Assembly (NCBI RefSeq): GCF_003112535.1
Contig: NZ_BEWA01000012.1
Span: 372,001 to 436,000 of the forward strand
Length of the DNA stretch: 64,000 nucleotides
Direction of reading: 5' to 3'
Origin: Streptomyces rishiriensis
GTDB taxonomy: Bacteria; Actinomycetota; Actinomycetes; Streptomycetales; Streptomycetaceae
Shown here in pieces: positions 1 through 8,253 of this stretch. Position numbers and translations under genes: made by a program. Under the pieces are notes generated by a model. It searched no databases, was not told where the DNA came from, and saw nothing but the letters and a program-made list of their open reading frames with translations. Positions within the stretch are counted from its first letter, which is position 1; every line of letters starts with the position of its first letter.

Positions 1-1
1 C

Positions 2-274
2 TCCGAGGACCACTTCCTGGACATCTGCGTCTACCCGGACCGCAGCTGGGGCTGGCGCGACGAGGACGAGTTCGCCCAGGCCCAACAGGACGGGCTGATG
101 GACGCGACGGTGGCCCGGCGGGTGCGCGAGGCGGGCCGCAGAGCGGTGGAGAGGATCCGCGCGTGGGGGTCGCCGTTCGACGAGGGATGGCAGCATTGGC
201 GCCCGGATCCGTCCTGGGCCGTACCGTTGCTGCCGGAGGACTGGGACCGCACCCCCGCGCACCTGTCCACGTGA
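2..274 (+). CDS. DUF402 domain protein, C-terminal part (5' truncated)
   Basis: The open frame runs in from the left edge and stops with TGA at 272-274, leaving 90 residues. It contains an acidic aromatic stretch (DICVYPD, WGWRDEDEF) and then a helical, Arg-rich tail ending in WDRTPAHLST. This layout matches the end of DUF402 proteins, the FomD-like nucleoside-phosphate hydrolase fold, in which acidic residues bind metal. The catalytic N-terminal half lies outside the window, so the substrate cannot be judged. Family assignment is from general recognition of the motif order; no alignment was run. Confidence 0.7.
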   Translation, partial: SEDHFLDICVYPDRSWGWRDEDEFAQAQQDGLMDATVARRVREAGRRAVERIRAWGSPFDEGWQHWRPDPSWAVPLLPEDWDRTPAHLST

Positions 275-279
275 GACCC

Positions 280-310
280 TTGATGCGCTCCCGGGCGGCA
301 AACGTAGGAT
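280..310 (+). promoter_or_regulatory. candidate promoter upstream of the SpoIIE-type regulator
   Basis: TTGATG at 280-285 and TAGGAT at 305-310 are separated by 19 bases, close to the housekeeping sigma pattern of Streptomyces. This would place the transcript start near 317. The gap 275-591 holds otherwise only the small ORF at 392-595. Confidence 0.4.
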
Positions 311-391
311 CGTCCTCCGCAAGGCACCGCAGGCGGTAACTCCCGGAGCGCACACCGGGTCTGACCGAACGTCACCGAGGGGCGGCAGGAC

Positions 392-595
392 GTGAGCGAG
401 GGGCACGAGGGAAACACCGGCGCGACGTTCCACGTAGGCTCCCAGGGTCGCGCGAGGTCCACCGGCGACACAGGAACAACCTCTGACCACGCGGGAATTC
501 CGTTCCAGGGACACGTATTCCGGGTATCGGATTTCCTGCGGGACCAACTGCGCGCGCGGCGCGCAGCCCCGGACGGACGGATTCGACACGCGTGA
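392..595 (+). CDS. small upstream ORF (67 aa), possibly translationally coupled
   Basis: A GTG-started frame of 67 codons sits 7 bases after a GGGGCGG purine stretch. It ends with TGA at 593-595, overlapping the GTG start (592) of the large regulator in a GTGA arrangement typical of coupled genes. The product is polar and Arg/Gly-rich with no recognised domain. Its third-position G/C is visibly lower than in the neighbours (many GGA, GTA, ACA, ATT codons), which argues against an old conserved gene. It may be a real leader peptide gene, or the downstream gene may simply have an unusual leader. Confidence 0.35.
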   Translation: MSEGHEGNTGATFHVGSQGRARSTGDTGTTSDHAGIPFQGHVFRVSDFLRDQLRARRAAPDGRIRHA

Positions 596-2706
596 CGGAG
601 CAGCCCATCTCCTACGAACGCCCCCAGGGCGTCGACCCCACGGACCCCCGTGGGGCACTCCTGCACACCCCGGCGGCCGCGCCGGGTGCGGCCGCGTTAC
701 CGCCCGACGGCTCGGGTACGACGACCTGCGGAAAGGGCGGAAAGGGCACCATGGGCGGCCAGGGAGCTGCGGGAAAGGATGCGGCGGCCGGTCCGGAGGC
801 GGGTTCCGGGACCGAGCACTCCCAGCCGTCCGCGTCCACCGAACCGGACACGCATCGGCCGCGCCCCGCGCCCGAGGCCATCCCGGCCCAGCCGGGCGCC
901 GAGGTGCGCCCCGAGCGGGGGCCCGGCGGGCAGGAGCGGCGCGGCGGGATGGCGGTGACGCCCGGCCGGCCCACACCGATGCGCCGGGACGGGGACCGGC
1001 TGCGTTTCGTGGGCGCGGCGACCCGGCGGATCGCCCGCGGTCTGGACCTCGACGAGATCGTGATGGGGCTGTGCCGGGCCACCGTGCCGACCTTCTCCGA
1101 CGCGATCCTGGTCTATCTGCGCGATCCGCTGCCGGTGGGCGACGAGCGGCCCGCGGCGGACCGCATCATGCTGCGGCTGCGCCGCACCGACCGCATCCCG
1201 GAGGAACGGGACACCGAGACGGGCTTCGCCGCGCTGGCCCTGCCGCCTCCGGAGCCCGGGGAGCTGACCGCCGAGCTGTCGGCGTCGGTCGGGGACATGT
1301 GCGAGGTGCGGCCCGGCGGAGCGCTCGCGGAGGTGCTGCGCGGGGTGCGTCCGGTGTTCGCGGACAATCCGGCCGCCCGGGCCGCTCTGCCCGAGCTTCT
1401 GGGCGAGGAGAGCACCCTGGTCGTCCCGGGCGGCCAGCGGGCCGTCCTGGCCCCGCTGCGGGGCCGGCGGCGGGTGATCGGCGCCGCGGTGTTCCTGCGC
1501 CGTCCCGAGCGCCTGCCGTTCGAGAACGACGACCTGCTGGTGGCCGCCCAGCTCGCCACGCACAGCGCGCTCGGCATCGACAAGGCGGTGCTGTACGACC
1601 GTGAGGCGTACATCGCCGACGAGCTGCAGCGCACGATGCTGCCGGAGACCCTGCCGCGCCCCACGGGCGTACGGCTGGCGTCCCGGTACCTGCCGGCGGC
1701 GGAGACCGCCCGGGTCGGCGGCGACTGGTACGACGCCATCCCGCTGCCCGGCAGCCGGGTCGCGCTGGTCGTGGGCGACGTCATGGGGCACTCCATGACG
1801 TCGGCGGCCATCATGGGGCAGCTGCGCACGACGGCCCAGACCCTGGCCGGGCTGGACCTGCCGCCGCAGGAGGTTCTGCACCATCTCGACGAGCAGGCCC
1901 AGCGGCTGGGCACGGACCGCATGGCGACCTGCCTGTACGCCGTCTACGACCCGGTCGCGCACCGCATCACCATCGCCAACGCGGGGCATCCGCCGCCCGT
2001 CCTGCTGCATCTGGGCGGCCGGGCCGAGGTGCTGCGGGTGCCGCCGGGCGCGCCGATCGGCGTCGGCGGGGTCGACTTCGAGGCGGTGGAGCTCGACGCG
2101 CCCGCGGGGGCGACGCTGCTGCTGTACACCGACGGTCTGGTGGAGTCCCGGCTGCGGGACGTGGCGACCGGCATAGAACAGCTGCGGGAGAAGCTCGCGG
2201 CGACCGCCCAGCTGACCGGACCCGACCACCCGCCGCCGCTGGAAGCCCTGTGCGACGAGGTGCTCGACATGCTCGGCCCGGGTGACCGGGACGACGACAT
2301 CGCGCTGCTCGCCGCCCGGTTCGACGGGATCGCGCCCAGCGACGTGGGGTACTGGATCCTGGAACCGGAGGACGCGGCGCCGGGGCGGGCTCGCCGGCTG
2401 GCCCGGCGGGCGCTGTCCCGTTGGGGCATGGAGGACATGTCCGACTCGGTCGAGCTGCTGGTGAGCGAGGTCGTCACGAACGCCGTGCGGTACGCCACGC
2501 GGCCGGTCACCCTGCGGCTGCTGCGGACCGACGTGCTGCGGTGCGAGGTGGGGGACGACGTCCCACAGCTGCCCCGGCTGCGGCAGGCCAGGGCGACCGA
2601 CGAGGGCGGGCGCGGGCTGTATCTGGTGAACCGGCTCGCCCGGCGCTGGGGGGCCACGCGGCTCAGCACCGGCAAGGTGGTCTGGTTCGAGCTGAACCGG
2701 ACCTGA
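592..2706 (+). CDS. SpoIIE-family PP2C phosphatase with GAF and HATPase domains
   Basis: A 704-residue cytoplasmic regulator. Residues 1-125 are low-complexity Pro/Gly/Ala sequence. Residues about 135-345 resemble a GAF sensor. Residues about 350-575 form the SpoIIE-type PP2C domain, with GGDWYD near 375, GDVMGHS near 394, TDGLVE near 512 and DDDIALL near 567, where the Asp residues bind Mn/Mg. Residues about 590-704 are an RsbW-like HATPase_c domain (SEVVTNAVRYA near 624, GRGLYLVNRLA near 673). Such proteins dephosphorylate anti-anti-sigma factors and can also act as anti-sigma kinases. No sigma or antagonist gene is adjacent, so the target is unknown. The GTG start lacks a clear ribosome site; an ATG at 750 is an alternative that would remove only disordered sequence. 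Confidence 0.9.
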   Translation: MTEQPISYERPQGVDPTDPRGALLHTPAAAPGAAALPPDGSGTTTCGKGGKGTMGGQGAAGKDAAAGPEAGSGTEHSQPSASTEPDTHRPRPAPEAIPAQPGAEVRPERGPGGQERRGGMAVTPGRPTPMRRDGDRLRFVGAATRRIARGLDLDEIVMGLCRATVPTFSDAILVYLRDPLPVGDERPAADRIMLRLRRTDRIPEERDTETGFAALALPPPEPGELTAELSASVGDMCEVRPGGALAEVLRGVRPVFADNPAARAALPELLGEESTLVVPGGQRAVLAPLRGRRRVIGAAVFLRRPERLPFENDDLLVAAQLATHSALGIDKAVLYDREAYIADELQRTMLPETLPRPTGVRLASRYLPAAETARVGGDWYDAIPLPGSRVALVVGDVMGHSMTSAAIMGQLRTTAQTLAGLDLPPQEVLHHLDEQAQRLGTDRMATCLYAVYDPVAHRITIANAGHPPPVLLHLGGRAEVLRVPPGAPIGVGGVDFEAVELDAPAGATLLLYTDGLVESRLRDVATGIEQLREKLAATAQLTGPDHPPPLEALCDEVLDMLGPGDRDDDIALLAARFDGIAPSDVGYWILEPEDAAPGRARRLARRALSRWGMEDMSDSVELLVSEVVTNAVRYATRPVTLRLLRTDVLRCEVGDDVPQLPRLRQARATDEGGRGLYLVNRLARRWGATRLSTGKVVWFELNRT

Positions 2707-2774
2707 CGGACCCGCACAGAAGCACGAAGCAGGCGCGCGAAGCAGGCGCGCGAAGCAGAGCGCCCAGCACATGC

Positions 2775-2814
2775 GTGAAGGGGGCGCCCGGAGATCTCCG
2801 GGCGCCCCCTTCAC
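2775..2814. terminator. perfect bidirectional hairpin between convergent genes
   Basis: A 40-base exact palindrome (two 20-base arms, centre GAGA/TCTC) lies between the end of the SpoIIE-type gene and the end of the convergent penicillin-binding protein gene. It has no T-tract, as is common for Streptomyces hairpin terminators. It can serve both strands. Confidence 0.85.
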
Positions 2815-2843
2815 TGTTTCCCGCCGCCGGCCACGGCGTCGCG

Positions 2844-5294
2844 CTACTGGCCGAAGAGCGGGTTGCCCGGATCCCCCGATCCACTGGAGGGGGAGCTCGT
2901 GCCCGGGTCGGGCGAGATGTCGCCCGACGGTGAGCTGGACGGGGACGTGCTCGGCTTCGGCGACGAGGACGGCGACGTGCTCGGCTTCGGCGACGAGGAC
3001 GGGGACGTGCTCGGCTTCGGCGACGAGGACGGGGACGTGCTCGGCTTCGGCGACGAGGACGGCGACGGGGACGCCGTCTGGACCGCCGCGCCCTGCTCGG
3101 TCTCCAGGTCGAACTTGGTGACCTTGGTGGAGACACCGAAGGTGTAGGCCGCCCAGATCTGCGCCGGGAAGCCACCGCCGTTGATCCGGCCCTTGCTCGT
3201 GGTGATGCCGGTCGTCGCGCCGGTCAGCGTGACCTGGGGGTGCGGGGGCTTCGCGGACTCGCCGAACAGGCCGACCGAGGTGACGAGGTCGGGGGTGTAG
3301 CCGGTGAACCAGGCCGACTTGTTGTTGTCGGAGGTGCCGGTCTTGCCCGCGACCTTCTGGCCCTTGCGCAGCGGGTTGTCCCGCACGGAGATCTTCGCCG
3401 TGCCGTCGTCGACCACGCCGGTGAGCACCGAGGTGACCGAGTCGGCCGCCTCACGGTCGATGACCTGCCCGCCCACGGGGGCGGTGTGCCGGAAGGACGG
3501 GTGGGCGCTGTTCTCGGCCGACTTGATGAGCGCCGGGGTGACCTTCTTGCCGTGGTTGTCGAGGGTGGCGTAGACGGCGGCCATCTGCAGGGGGCTCGCG
3601 CCCATGGTGCCGAGGGTCTGGGCCGGCACGGCCTTCAGGTCCTTGGTGTGCATGCCGAGCTCGTCGGCGACCTGGAGCACCTTGTCCATGCCGACGTCCA
3701 CGCCCATCTGCGCGAAGACGGAGTTGATGGACTTGTTCAGCGCCGTCTGGACGGTGACGGGACCGTAGTCCTGGTCGTCCTCGTTCTCCGGGGCGAAGCC
3801 GATGTCGCTGCCGACGACCGGGCGCTTGCTGGTGCCGTCGTAGATCGTGTTGGCGGTGATCTTCTGGTCGTCCTGGGTCACGGCGTTCTCGTCGAAGGCC
3901 GCGGCGAGGATGACCGGCTTGAAGGTGGAGGCGGGCTGGTAGTCGGTGCGGGTGGCGTTGTTGAGGTAGTGCTCGGTGTAGCTCGTGCCGCCGTACATCG
4001 CCTCGACCGCGCCGGTCTTCGGGTTCACCGACACCGCTCCGGCCTGGACGTCGCCGTCGACCGGGCGCTTCTTCTTGTTCAGCTTGCTGGTGAGCTGTTC
4101 CTTGACCGCCGTCTCCAGCGCCTTCTGCTTCTTCTTGTCGATGTTGAGCTCTATGGTCCAGCCGCCCTTGCGGACCAGGGCCGCGGCCGACTCGTAGTCG
4201 TCGGCGACGCCCGTCGTGACGAGCTGGTTGGCGAGCTCGGCGTTGGCCGCGTCGACCAGGTAGCCGATCTGGCCCTGCTTCCCCGGGGCGGCCTTGGGGT
4301 CCTTGGGGATCGGGAACGTCATCTTCTCGCGCTGGGACTTGTCCAGCCATTTCTGGCCGACCATGTTGTCGAGGACGTAGTTCCAGCGGGCCTGGACCAG
4401 CCGTTTGCCGGTGTCGGAGGCGGCGGCCCAGTCGTACTGGCTGGGCGCCTGGAGCAGCGCGGCCAGGTAGGCGCCCTGCTCGACCTTGAGGTCCTTGGCG
4501 TCGACGCGGTAGTAGGCCTGGGCGGCGGCCTGGATGCCGTAGGCGCCGCGGCCGTAGTAGCTGGTGTTGATGTACCCGGCGAGGATGTAGTCCTTGTCCT
4601 TCTCCCGGTCCAGCTTGAGGGAGATGACCAGTTCCTTCAGCTTGCGCGTGACGGTCTGTTCCTGGGACAGGTAGTAGTTCTTGACGTACTGCTGGGTGAT
4701 CGTCGAGCCGCCCTGCGCGCCCTTGCCCATCAGGGTGTTGAGGACGCCGCGGGCGGTGCCCCTGAGGTCGATGCCGTTGTCGTTGTAGAAGGACTTGTTC
4801 TCGGCGGCGACGAAGGTGTGCTGGACGGCCTTGGGGATCGTGGCGAGGTCGACGTTCTCCCGGTTGACGTCGCCGTCGCGGGCGAGGAGCGCGCCGTCGC
4901 CGTACTTGTAGACGTTGCTCTGCAGGTCGGCGTCGGGGTTGCCCGCGGGGATCGGGGTGCTCACGTACAGCCAGATGAAGGCGCCGATGACGGCGATGGC
5001 GAAGCCGAGGAACGTGCCGAGGATCTTCTTCCAGGTGAAGAGCCGGCGTATGAAGCTCTTGTCCTTCTTGCCCGCCTTGCCCGCCCTGCCCTTCGCGCCC
5101 CGGCCGGCCTTCTTCGCGCCCTTGCGGGCCGCCGCGCGGCCGCCGGGCGCGGGCGCCGTGGCGGTCGCGGTCGCGGTCCCGGCGGTGGCCTCGCGGGCGG
5201 TGGGCGCCGCCGACTCCGTCTCCGTCGAGCGGTTCCTGGGCGCCGCGCGGCGGCCACCGCGCTGTCGCGCTCGTCTCTCTTCCGCTCGTCCCAT
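2844..5294 (-). CDS. class A penicillin-binding protein (glycosyltransferase/transpeptidase)
   Basis: An 816-residue bifunctional peptidoglycan synthase. A basic, low-complexity cytoplasmic N-terminus (1-85) is followed by one membrane helix near 95-115 (FLGFAIAVIGAFIWLYV). The GT51 glycosyltransferase domain has the catalytic motif VAAENKSFYNDNGID and GGSTITQQYVKN. The transpeptidase domain has the SxxK serine motif ASTFKP, an SxN motif (KSINSVFAQ) and KTGTSDN. The exported C-terminus is a Ser/Pro/Lys tail built from a perfect DNA repeat. It polymerises and cross-links peptidoglycan outside the membrane. It is convergent with the preceding gene. The ATG at 5294 starts directly before the basic segment. 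Confidence 0.96.
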   Translation of the reverse strand: MGRAEERRARQRGGRRAAPRNRSTETESAAPTAREATAGTATATATAPAPGGRAAARKGAKKAGRGAKGRAGKAGKKDKSFIRRLFTWKKILGTFLGFAIAVIGAFIWLYVSTPIPAGNPDADLQSNVYKYGDGALLARDGDVNRENVDLATIPKAVQHTFVAAENKSFYNDNGIDLRGTARGVLNTLMGKGAQGGSTITQQYVKNYYLSQEQTVTRKLKELVISLKLDREKDKDYILAGYINTSYYGRGAYGIQAAAQAYYRVDAKDLKVEQGAYLAALLQAPSQYDWAAASDTGKRLVQARWNYVLDNMVGQKWLDKSQREKMTFPIPKDPKAAPGKQGQIGYLVDAANAELANQLVTTGVADDYESAAALVRKGGWTIELNIDKKKQKALETAVKEQLTSKLNKKKRPVDGDVQAGAVSVNPKTGAVEAMYGGTSYTEHYLNNATRTDYQPASTFKPVILAAAFDENAVTQDDQKITANTIYDGTSKRPVVGSDIGFAPENEDDQDYGPVTVQTALNKSINSVFAQMGVDVGMDKVLQVADELGMHTKDLKAVPAQTLGTMGASPLQMAAVYATLDNHGKKVTPALIKSAENSAHPSFRHTAPVGGQVIDREAADSVTSVLTGVVDDGTAKISVRDNPLRKGQKVAGKTGTSDNNKSAWFTGYTPDLVTSVGLFGESAKPPHPQVTLTGATTGITTSKGRINGGGFPAQIWAAYTFGVSTKVTKFDLETEQGAAVQTASPSPSSSPKPSTSPSSSPKPSTSPSSSPKPSTSPSSSPKPSTSPSSSPSGDISPDPGTSSPSSGSGDPGNPLFGQ
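2941..3060. repeat. four tandem 30-bp repeats inside the PBP gene
   Basis: Four adjacent 30-base units (2941-2970, 2971-3000, 3001-3030, 3031-3060) differ at one position at most. On the minus strand each encodes the decapeptide SSSPKPSTSP in the C-terminal tail of the penicillin-binding protein. The unit is a multiple of three, so copy-number changes keep the reading frame. Confidence 0.97.
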
Positions 5295-5506
5295 GAGTCC
5301 GCTCGCTCCGCTTCCTACTCGGCAGTCACACCAGTGCCCGGGGGCAGGGGCAGGTCAGCTCAGAAAGCTAACACCGCTGTCTATGACGAGGCGCAGTCGA
5401 TCCGGTCTTCGGAGGGCGTGAGAATCAGCACCCCGCCCGGCGGAACCGGTGCGACGTCCCCACCGATTCGACGTTCGAGAGGAGCGCAGGGTTGCCATCT
5501 CGCACA

Positions 5507-5522
5507 TAAGTGATATCACTTA
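5507..5522. promoter_or_regulatory. 16-bp perfect palindromic operator upstream of SPFH/RHH operon
   Basis: TAAGTGAT/ATCACTTA is an exact palindrome in an unusually A/T-rich stretch 61 bases before the SPFH start codon. The spot fits a promoter-proximal operator. The ribbon-helix-helix protein encoded in the same operon is the natural candidate to bind it (inference). Confidence 0.65.
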
Positions 5523-5583
5523 GATAGACAGCCGATCGCTCAAAAGACTGCTGACGGCTGCTGACGAGAAACGGGGACCCGCC

Positions 5584-6570
5584 ATGTCCGTACACGACCC
5601 CTCGGCTCACGACGCCTCGACGCCCGGCCCCTCGGCCGCCACCCGCGCCGTCGCCGAAGCCGTCGACGCACCGGAGATGCCCGCCCCGCGCGTGACCGAG
5701 TTCCCCGCGCACAGCGTGGGCGGCGGGCTGGCGCTGCTGCTCGGTCTGGCCGGGCTGCTGGCCGGCGCCGGGATGATCGCCACGGCCACCGCGGTGACGG
5801 CGGACGGCCTCAAGGCGGCGCTGATCGTCTTCGGCGTCCTGGTCGCCCTGGCCGCGTTCCTCGCGATGTGCGGACTGAACACGGTGGCGCCCGGCGAGGC
5901 GCGCGTGGTGCAGCTCTTCGGCCGCTACCGGGGCACCATCCGCGAGGACGGCCTGCGCTGGGTGAACCCCTTCACCTCCCGCGAGAAGATCTCCACCCGG
6001 GTCCGCAACCACGAGACGGCCGTCCTCAAGGTCAACGACGCCTACGGCAACCCGATCGAACTCGCCGCGGTGGTGGTGTGGAACGTGCGGGACACCGCGC
6101 AGGCCTCCTTCGAGGTGGACGACTTCCTGGAGTTCGTCGCCACCCAGACCGAGGCGGCCGTCCGGCACATCGCCATCGAGTACCCCTACGACTCGCACGA
6201 CGAGAACGGGCTCTCCCTGCGCGGGAACGCCGAGGAGATCACCGAGAAGCTCGCCGTCGAGCTGCACGCGCGCGTGGAGGCGGCCGGCGTGCGGATCATC
6301 GAGTCCCGCTTCACCCACCTCGCGTACGCTCCCGAGATCGCTTCGGCGATGCTTCAGCGGCAGCAGGCCGGCGCGGTGGTCGCGGCGCGCCGGGAGATCG
6401 TGGACGGGGCCGTCGGCATGGTGGAGGCCGCGCTCGGCCGCATCGCCGAACAGGGCATCGTCGAACTGGACGAGGAACGGAAGGCGGCGATGGTGTCCAA
6501 CCTGATGGTGGTGCTGTGCGGGGACCGGGCGCCCCAGCCGGTGCTGAACACCGGGACCCTCTACCAGTGA
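5584..6570 (+). CDS. SPFH/Band-7 domain protein (slipin-like)
   Basis: A 328-residue membrane-associated protein. After a 35-residue polar N-terminus come two hydrophobic helices (about 45-65 and 75-97). The SPFH/Band-7 domain follows (GEARVVQLFGRYRGTIREDGLRWVNPF, split here by normal family features such as TRVRNHETAVLKVNDAYGNPIELA). A coiled-coil, Ala/Glu-rich C-terminal part carries the QRQQAGAVVAARREIVDGAV segment. Such proteins oligomerise and organise membrane microdomains. The stop codon overlaps the start of the next gene, so the two are translationally coupled. The palindrome at 5507-5522 is the likely control site. No partner protease (NfeD) gene is next to it. Confidence 0.9.
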   Translation: MSVHDPSAHDASTPGPSAATRAVAEAVDAPEMPAPRVTEFPAHSVGGGLALLLGLAGLLAGAGMIATATAVTADGLKAALIVFGVLVALAAFLAMCGLNTVAPGEARVVQLFGRYRGTIREDGLRWVNPFTSREKISTRVRNHETAVLKVNDAYGNPIELAAVVVWNVRDTAQASFEVDDFLEFVATQTEAAVRHIAIEYPYDSHDENGLSLRGNAEEITEKLAVELHARVEAAGVRIIESRFTHLAYAPEIASAMLQRQQAGAVVAARREIVDGAVGMVEAALGRIAEQGIVELDEERKAAMVSNLMVVLCGDRAPQPVLNTGTLYQ

Positions 6571-6821
6571 CGGATCCCTCCGGGGGCGCAGCCCCTCCAG
6601 GCCGGCCGCAGCGCAAGCAGGTGCTGCTGCGGCTGGATCCCGCGGTGTACGAGGCGCTGGCCCGATGGGCCGGTGAGGACCTGCGGTCCGCCAACGCGCA
6701 GATCGAGTTCCTGCTGCGGAGAGCCTTGAAGGAGGCGGGCCGGCTGCCCGGCGACACCGGCCCCCTCCCCCGCCGCGGCCGCCCCCCGGGCGGCTCCGCC
6801 CCCCGGCCCCCGACGCCCTGA
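6567..6821 (+). CDS. small ribbon-helix-helix protein coupled to SPFH gene
   Basis: An 84-residue protein started by GTG at 6567 that overlaps the SPFH stop codon (GTGA). Residues 16-57 form a compact strand-helix-helix: KQVLLRLDPAVYEALARWA, then DLRSANAQIEFLLRRALKEAG. This is the MetJ/Arc ribbon-helix-helix fold, as in HicB/Arc-type antitoxins and repressors. The tail is Pro/Arg-rich and probably disordered. No toxin gene is adjacent. The fixed pairing with an SPFH gene suggests it autoregulates the pair through the palindrome upstream; that step is inference. Confidence 0.8.
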   Translation: MTDPSGGAAPPGRPQRKQVLLRLDPAVYEALARWAGEDLRSANAQIEFLLRRALKEAGRLPGDTGPLPRRGRPPGGSAPRPPTP

Positions 6822-6851
6822 CAGCCCGGCCGCACGGGCGGGAGCGGGGCT

Positions 6852-6930
6852 GGCGCGGGACCGCCGCACGGGCGGGAGCGGGGCGGGCGCGGGACCGCCG
6901 CACGGGGCGGGCGCGGGACCGCCGCACGGG
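6852..6930. repeat. three copies of a 21-bp GC-rich direct repeat
   Basis: GGCGCGGGACCGCCGCACGGG occurs at 6852-6872, 6886-6906 and 6910-6930 in the gap between the RHH gene and the PadR promoter region. No hairpin terminator is obvious here, so the array itself may form the transcript end. Confidence 0.85.
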
Positions 6931-6944
6931 GCCTGTTGCGAAAC

Positions 6945-7022
6945 GGTGACAATGGACTGTCACCTGCGGAGCCGTACCCCCCGCTGCCACCTGCGCACTC
7001 CGCGTATACACGGCGGGTATAC
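6945..7022. promoter_or_regulatory. two inverted repeats in front of the PadR-ABC operon
   Basis: GGTGAC-N8-GTCACC spans 6945-6964, and GTATAC-N7-GTATAC spans 7004-7022, ending 20 bases before the PadR start. PadR regulators normally repress their own operon from such a dyad, so the 7004-7022 site is the better operator candidate. Binding is not shown. Confidence 0.55.
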
Positions 7023-7042
7023 ACCGCATGTACAGTCCTCGC

Positions 7043-7567
7043 ATGTCCATCGGTCACACCCTCCTGGGACTCCTGGAGTCCGGGCCCCGCCACGGTTACG
7101 ACCTCAAGCGGGCCTTCGACGAGAAGTTCGGTCACGACCGGCCGCTGCACTACGGCCAGGTCTACTCGACGATGTCGCGTCTGCTGAAGAACGGGCTCGT
7201 CGAGGTCGACGGCATCGAGGCCGGCGGCGGCCCCGAGCGCAAGCGGTACGCCATCACCGACGCCGGGATCACCGACGTCGCGCAGTGGCTCGCCACGCCC
7301 GAGAAGCCCGAGCCGTATCTGCAGTCCACGCTCTACACGAAGATCGTCCTGGCGCTGCTCACCAACCGCGACGCCGCCGACATCCTCGACACCCAGCGCT
7401 CGGAGCACCTGCGCAGCATGCGCATCCTCACCGACCGCAAGCGCAAGGGCGATCTCGCCGACCAGCTGATCTGCGACCACGCGCTGTTCCATCTCGAAGC
7501 CGACCTGCGCTGGCTGGAGCTGGCCGCCGCACGTCTCGACAAGCTGAAGGCGGCGATGCACGCGTGA
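7043..7567 (+). CDS. PadR-family transcriptional regulator
   Basis: A 174-residue regulator. The winged-helix DNA-binding domain fills residues 1-80 (IGHTLLGLLESGPRHGYDLKRAFDEKFG, shown here as the family N-terminus, then YGQVYSTMSRLLKNGLVE). The C-terminal helical half serves dimerisation. I prefer the ATG at 7043, which gives the usual MSIGHTLLG start; an in-frame ATG at 7028 would add five residues and run into the operator. Its stop overlaps the start of the ATPase gene, giving a PadR-ATPase-permease operon in which PadR probably represses the exporter until a drug or lipid signal binds. Confidence 0.9.
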   Translation: MSIGHTLLGLLESGPRHGYDLKRAFDEKFGHDRPLHYGQVYSTMSRLLKNGLVEVDGIEAGGGPERKRYAITDAGITDVAQWLATPEKPEPYLQSTLYTKIVLALLTNRDAADILDTQRSEHLRSMRILTDRKRKGDLADQLICDHALFHLEADLRWLELAAARLDKLKAAMHA

Positions 7568-8253
7568 ACGCTCCCGGGGGATCCCTGCTCGTCGCCGAGG
7601 ATGTGCGCAAGGCGTACGGCCCGACCATGGCGCTGGACGGCGCCGAGTTCTCCATCCACCCCGGCGAGGTCGTCGCCGTGATGGGCCCCTCCGGGTCCGG
7701 CAAGTCGACGCTGCTGCACTGCCTCGCCGGCATCGTGACGCCCGACTCCGGCTCGATCATGTACAACGGCCGGGACCTCGCCACCATGAGCGACGCCCAG
7801 CGCAGCCAGCTGCGGCGCTCGGAGTTCGGCTTCGTGTTCCAGTTCGGCCAGCTCGTGCCCGAACTGACCTGCGTGGAGAACGTCGCGCTGCCGCTGCGGC
7901 TGAACGGCACTCCGCGCAAGCAGGCCGAGCGCACCGCGCTGGACTGGATGCAGCGCCTGGAGGTCGACGACCTCGGCAGGAAGCGGCCCGGCGAGGTCTC
8001 CGGCGGGCAGGGGCAGCGGGTCGCCGTGGCGCGCTCCCTCGTCACCAACCCCCGGGTGCTGTTCGCCGACGAGCCGACCGGCGCGCTGGACTCGCTCAAC
8101 GGCGAACGCGTGATGGAGCTGCTCACCGAGGCCGCCCGCACGGCCAACGCCGCCGTCGTCCTCGTCACGCACGAGGCACGGGTGGCCGCGTACTCCGACC
8201 GCGAGATCGTCGTACGCGACGGCAAGTCGCGCGACATGGAGCGCGTCATATGA
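7564..8253 (+). CDS. ABC transporter ATP-binding protein (MacB/LolD type)
   Basis: A 229-residue ATPase starting at GTG 7564, overlapping the PadR stop. All motifs are present: Walker A GPSGSGKST near residue 41, Q-loop in FQFGQLVPELT, signature VSGGQGQR, Walker B VLFADEPTGALDS, and a switch histidine in VTHEA. The GALD variant after Walker B is typical of ATPases that partner FtsX-like permeases. It overlaps the permease gene by four bases, so the two form one complex that probably drives mechanotransmission or export at the membrane. Confidence 0.95.
   Translation: MNAPGGSLLVAEDVRKAYGPTMALDGAEFSIHPGEVVAVMGPSGSGKSTLLHCLAGIVTPDSGSIMYNGRDLATMSDAQRSQLRRSEFGFVFQFGQLVPELTCVENVALPLRLNGTPRKQAERTALDWMQRLEVDDLGRKRPGEVSGGQGQRVAVARSLVTNPRVLFADEPTGALDSLNGERVMELLTEAARTANAAVVLVTHEARVAAYSDREIVVRDGKSRDMERVI

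Noticed and set aside
3240..5513. 757-codon open frame opposite the penicillin-binding protein gene
   Set aside because: It is antisense to a gene with intact catalytic motifs; such frames arise from the high G/C third positions.
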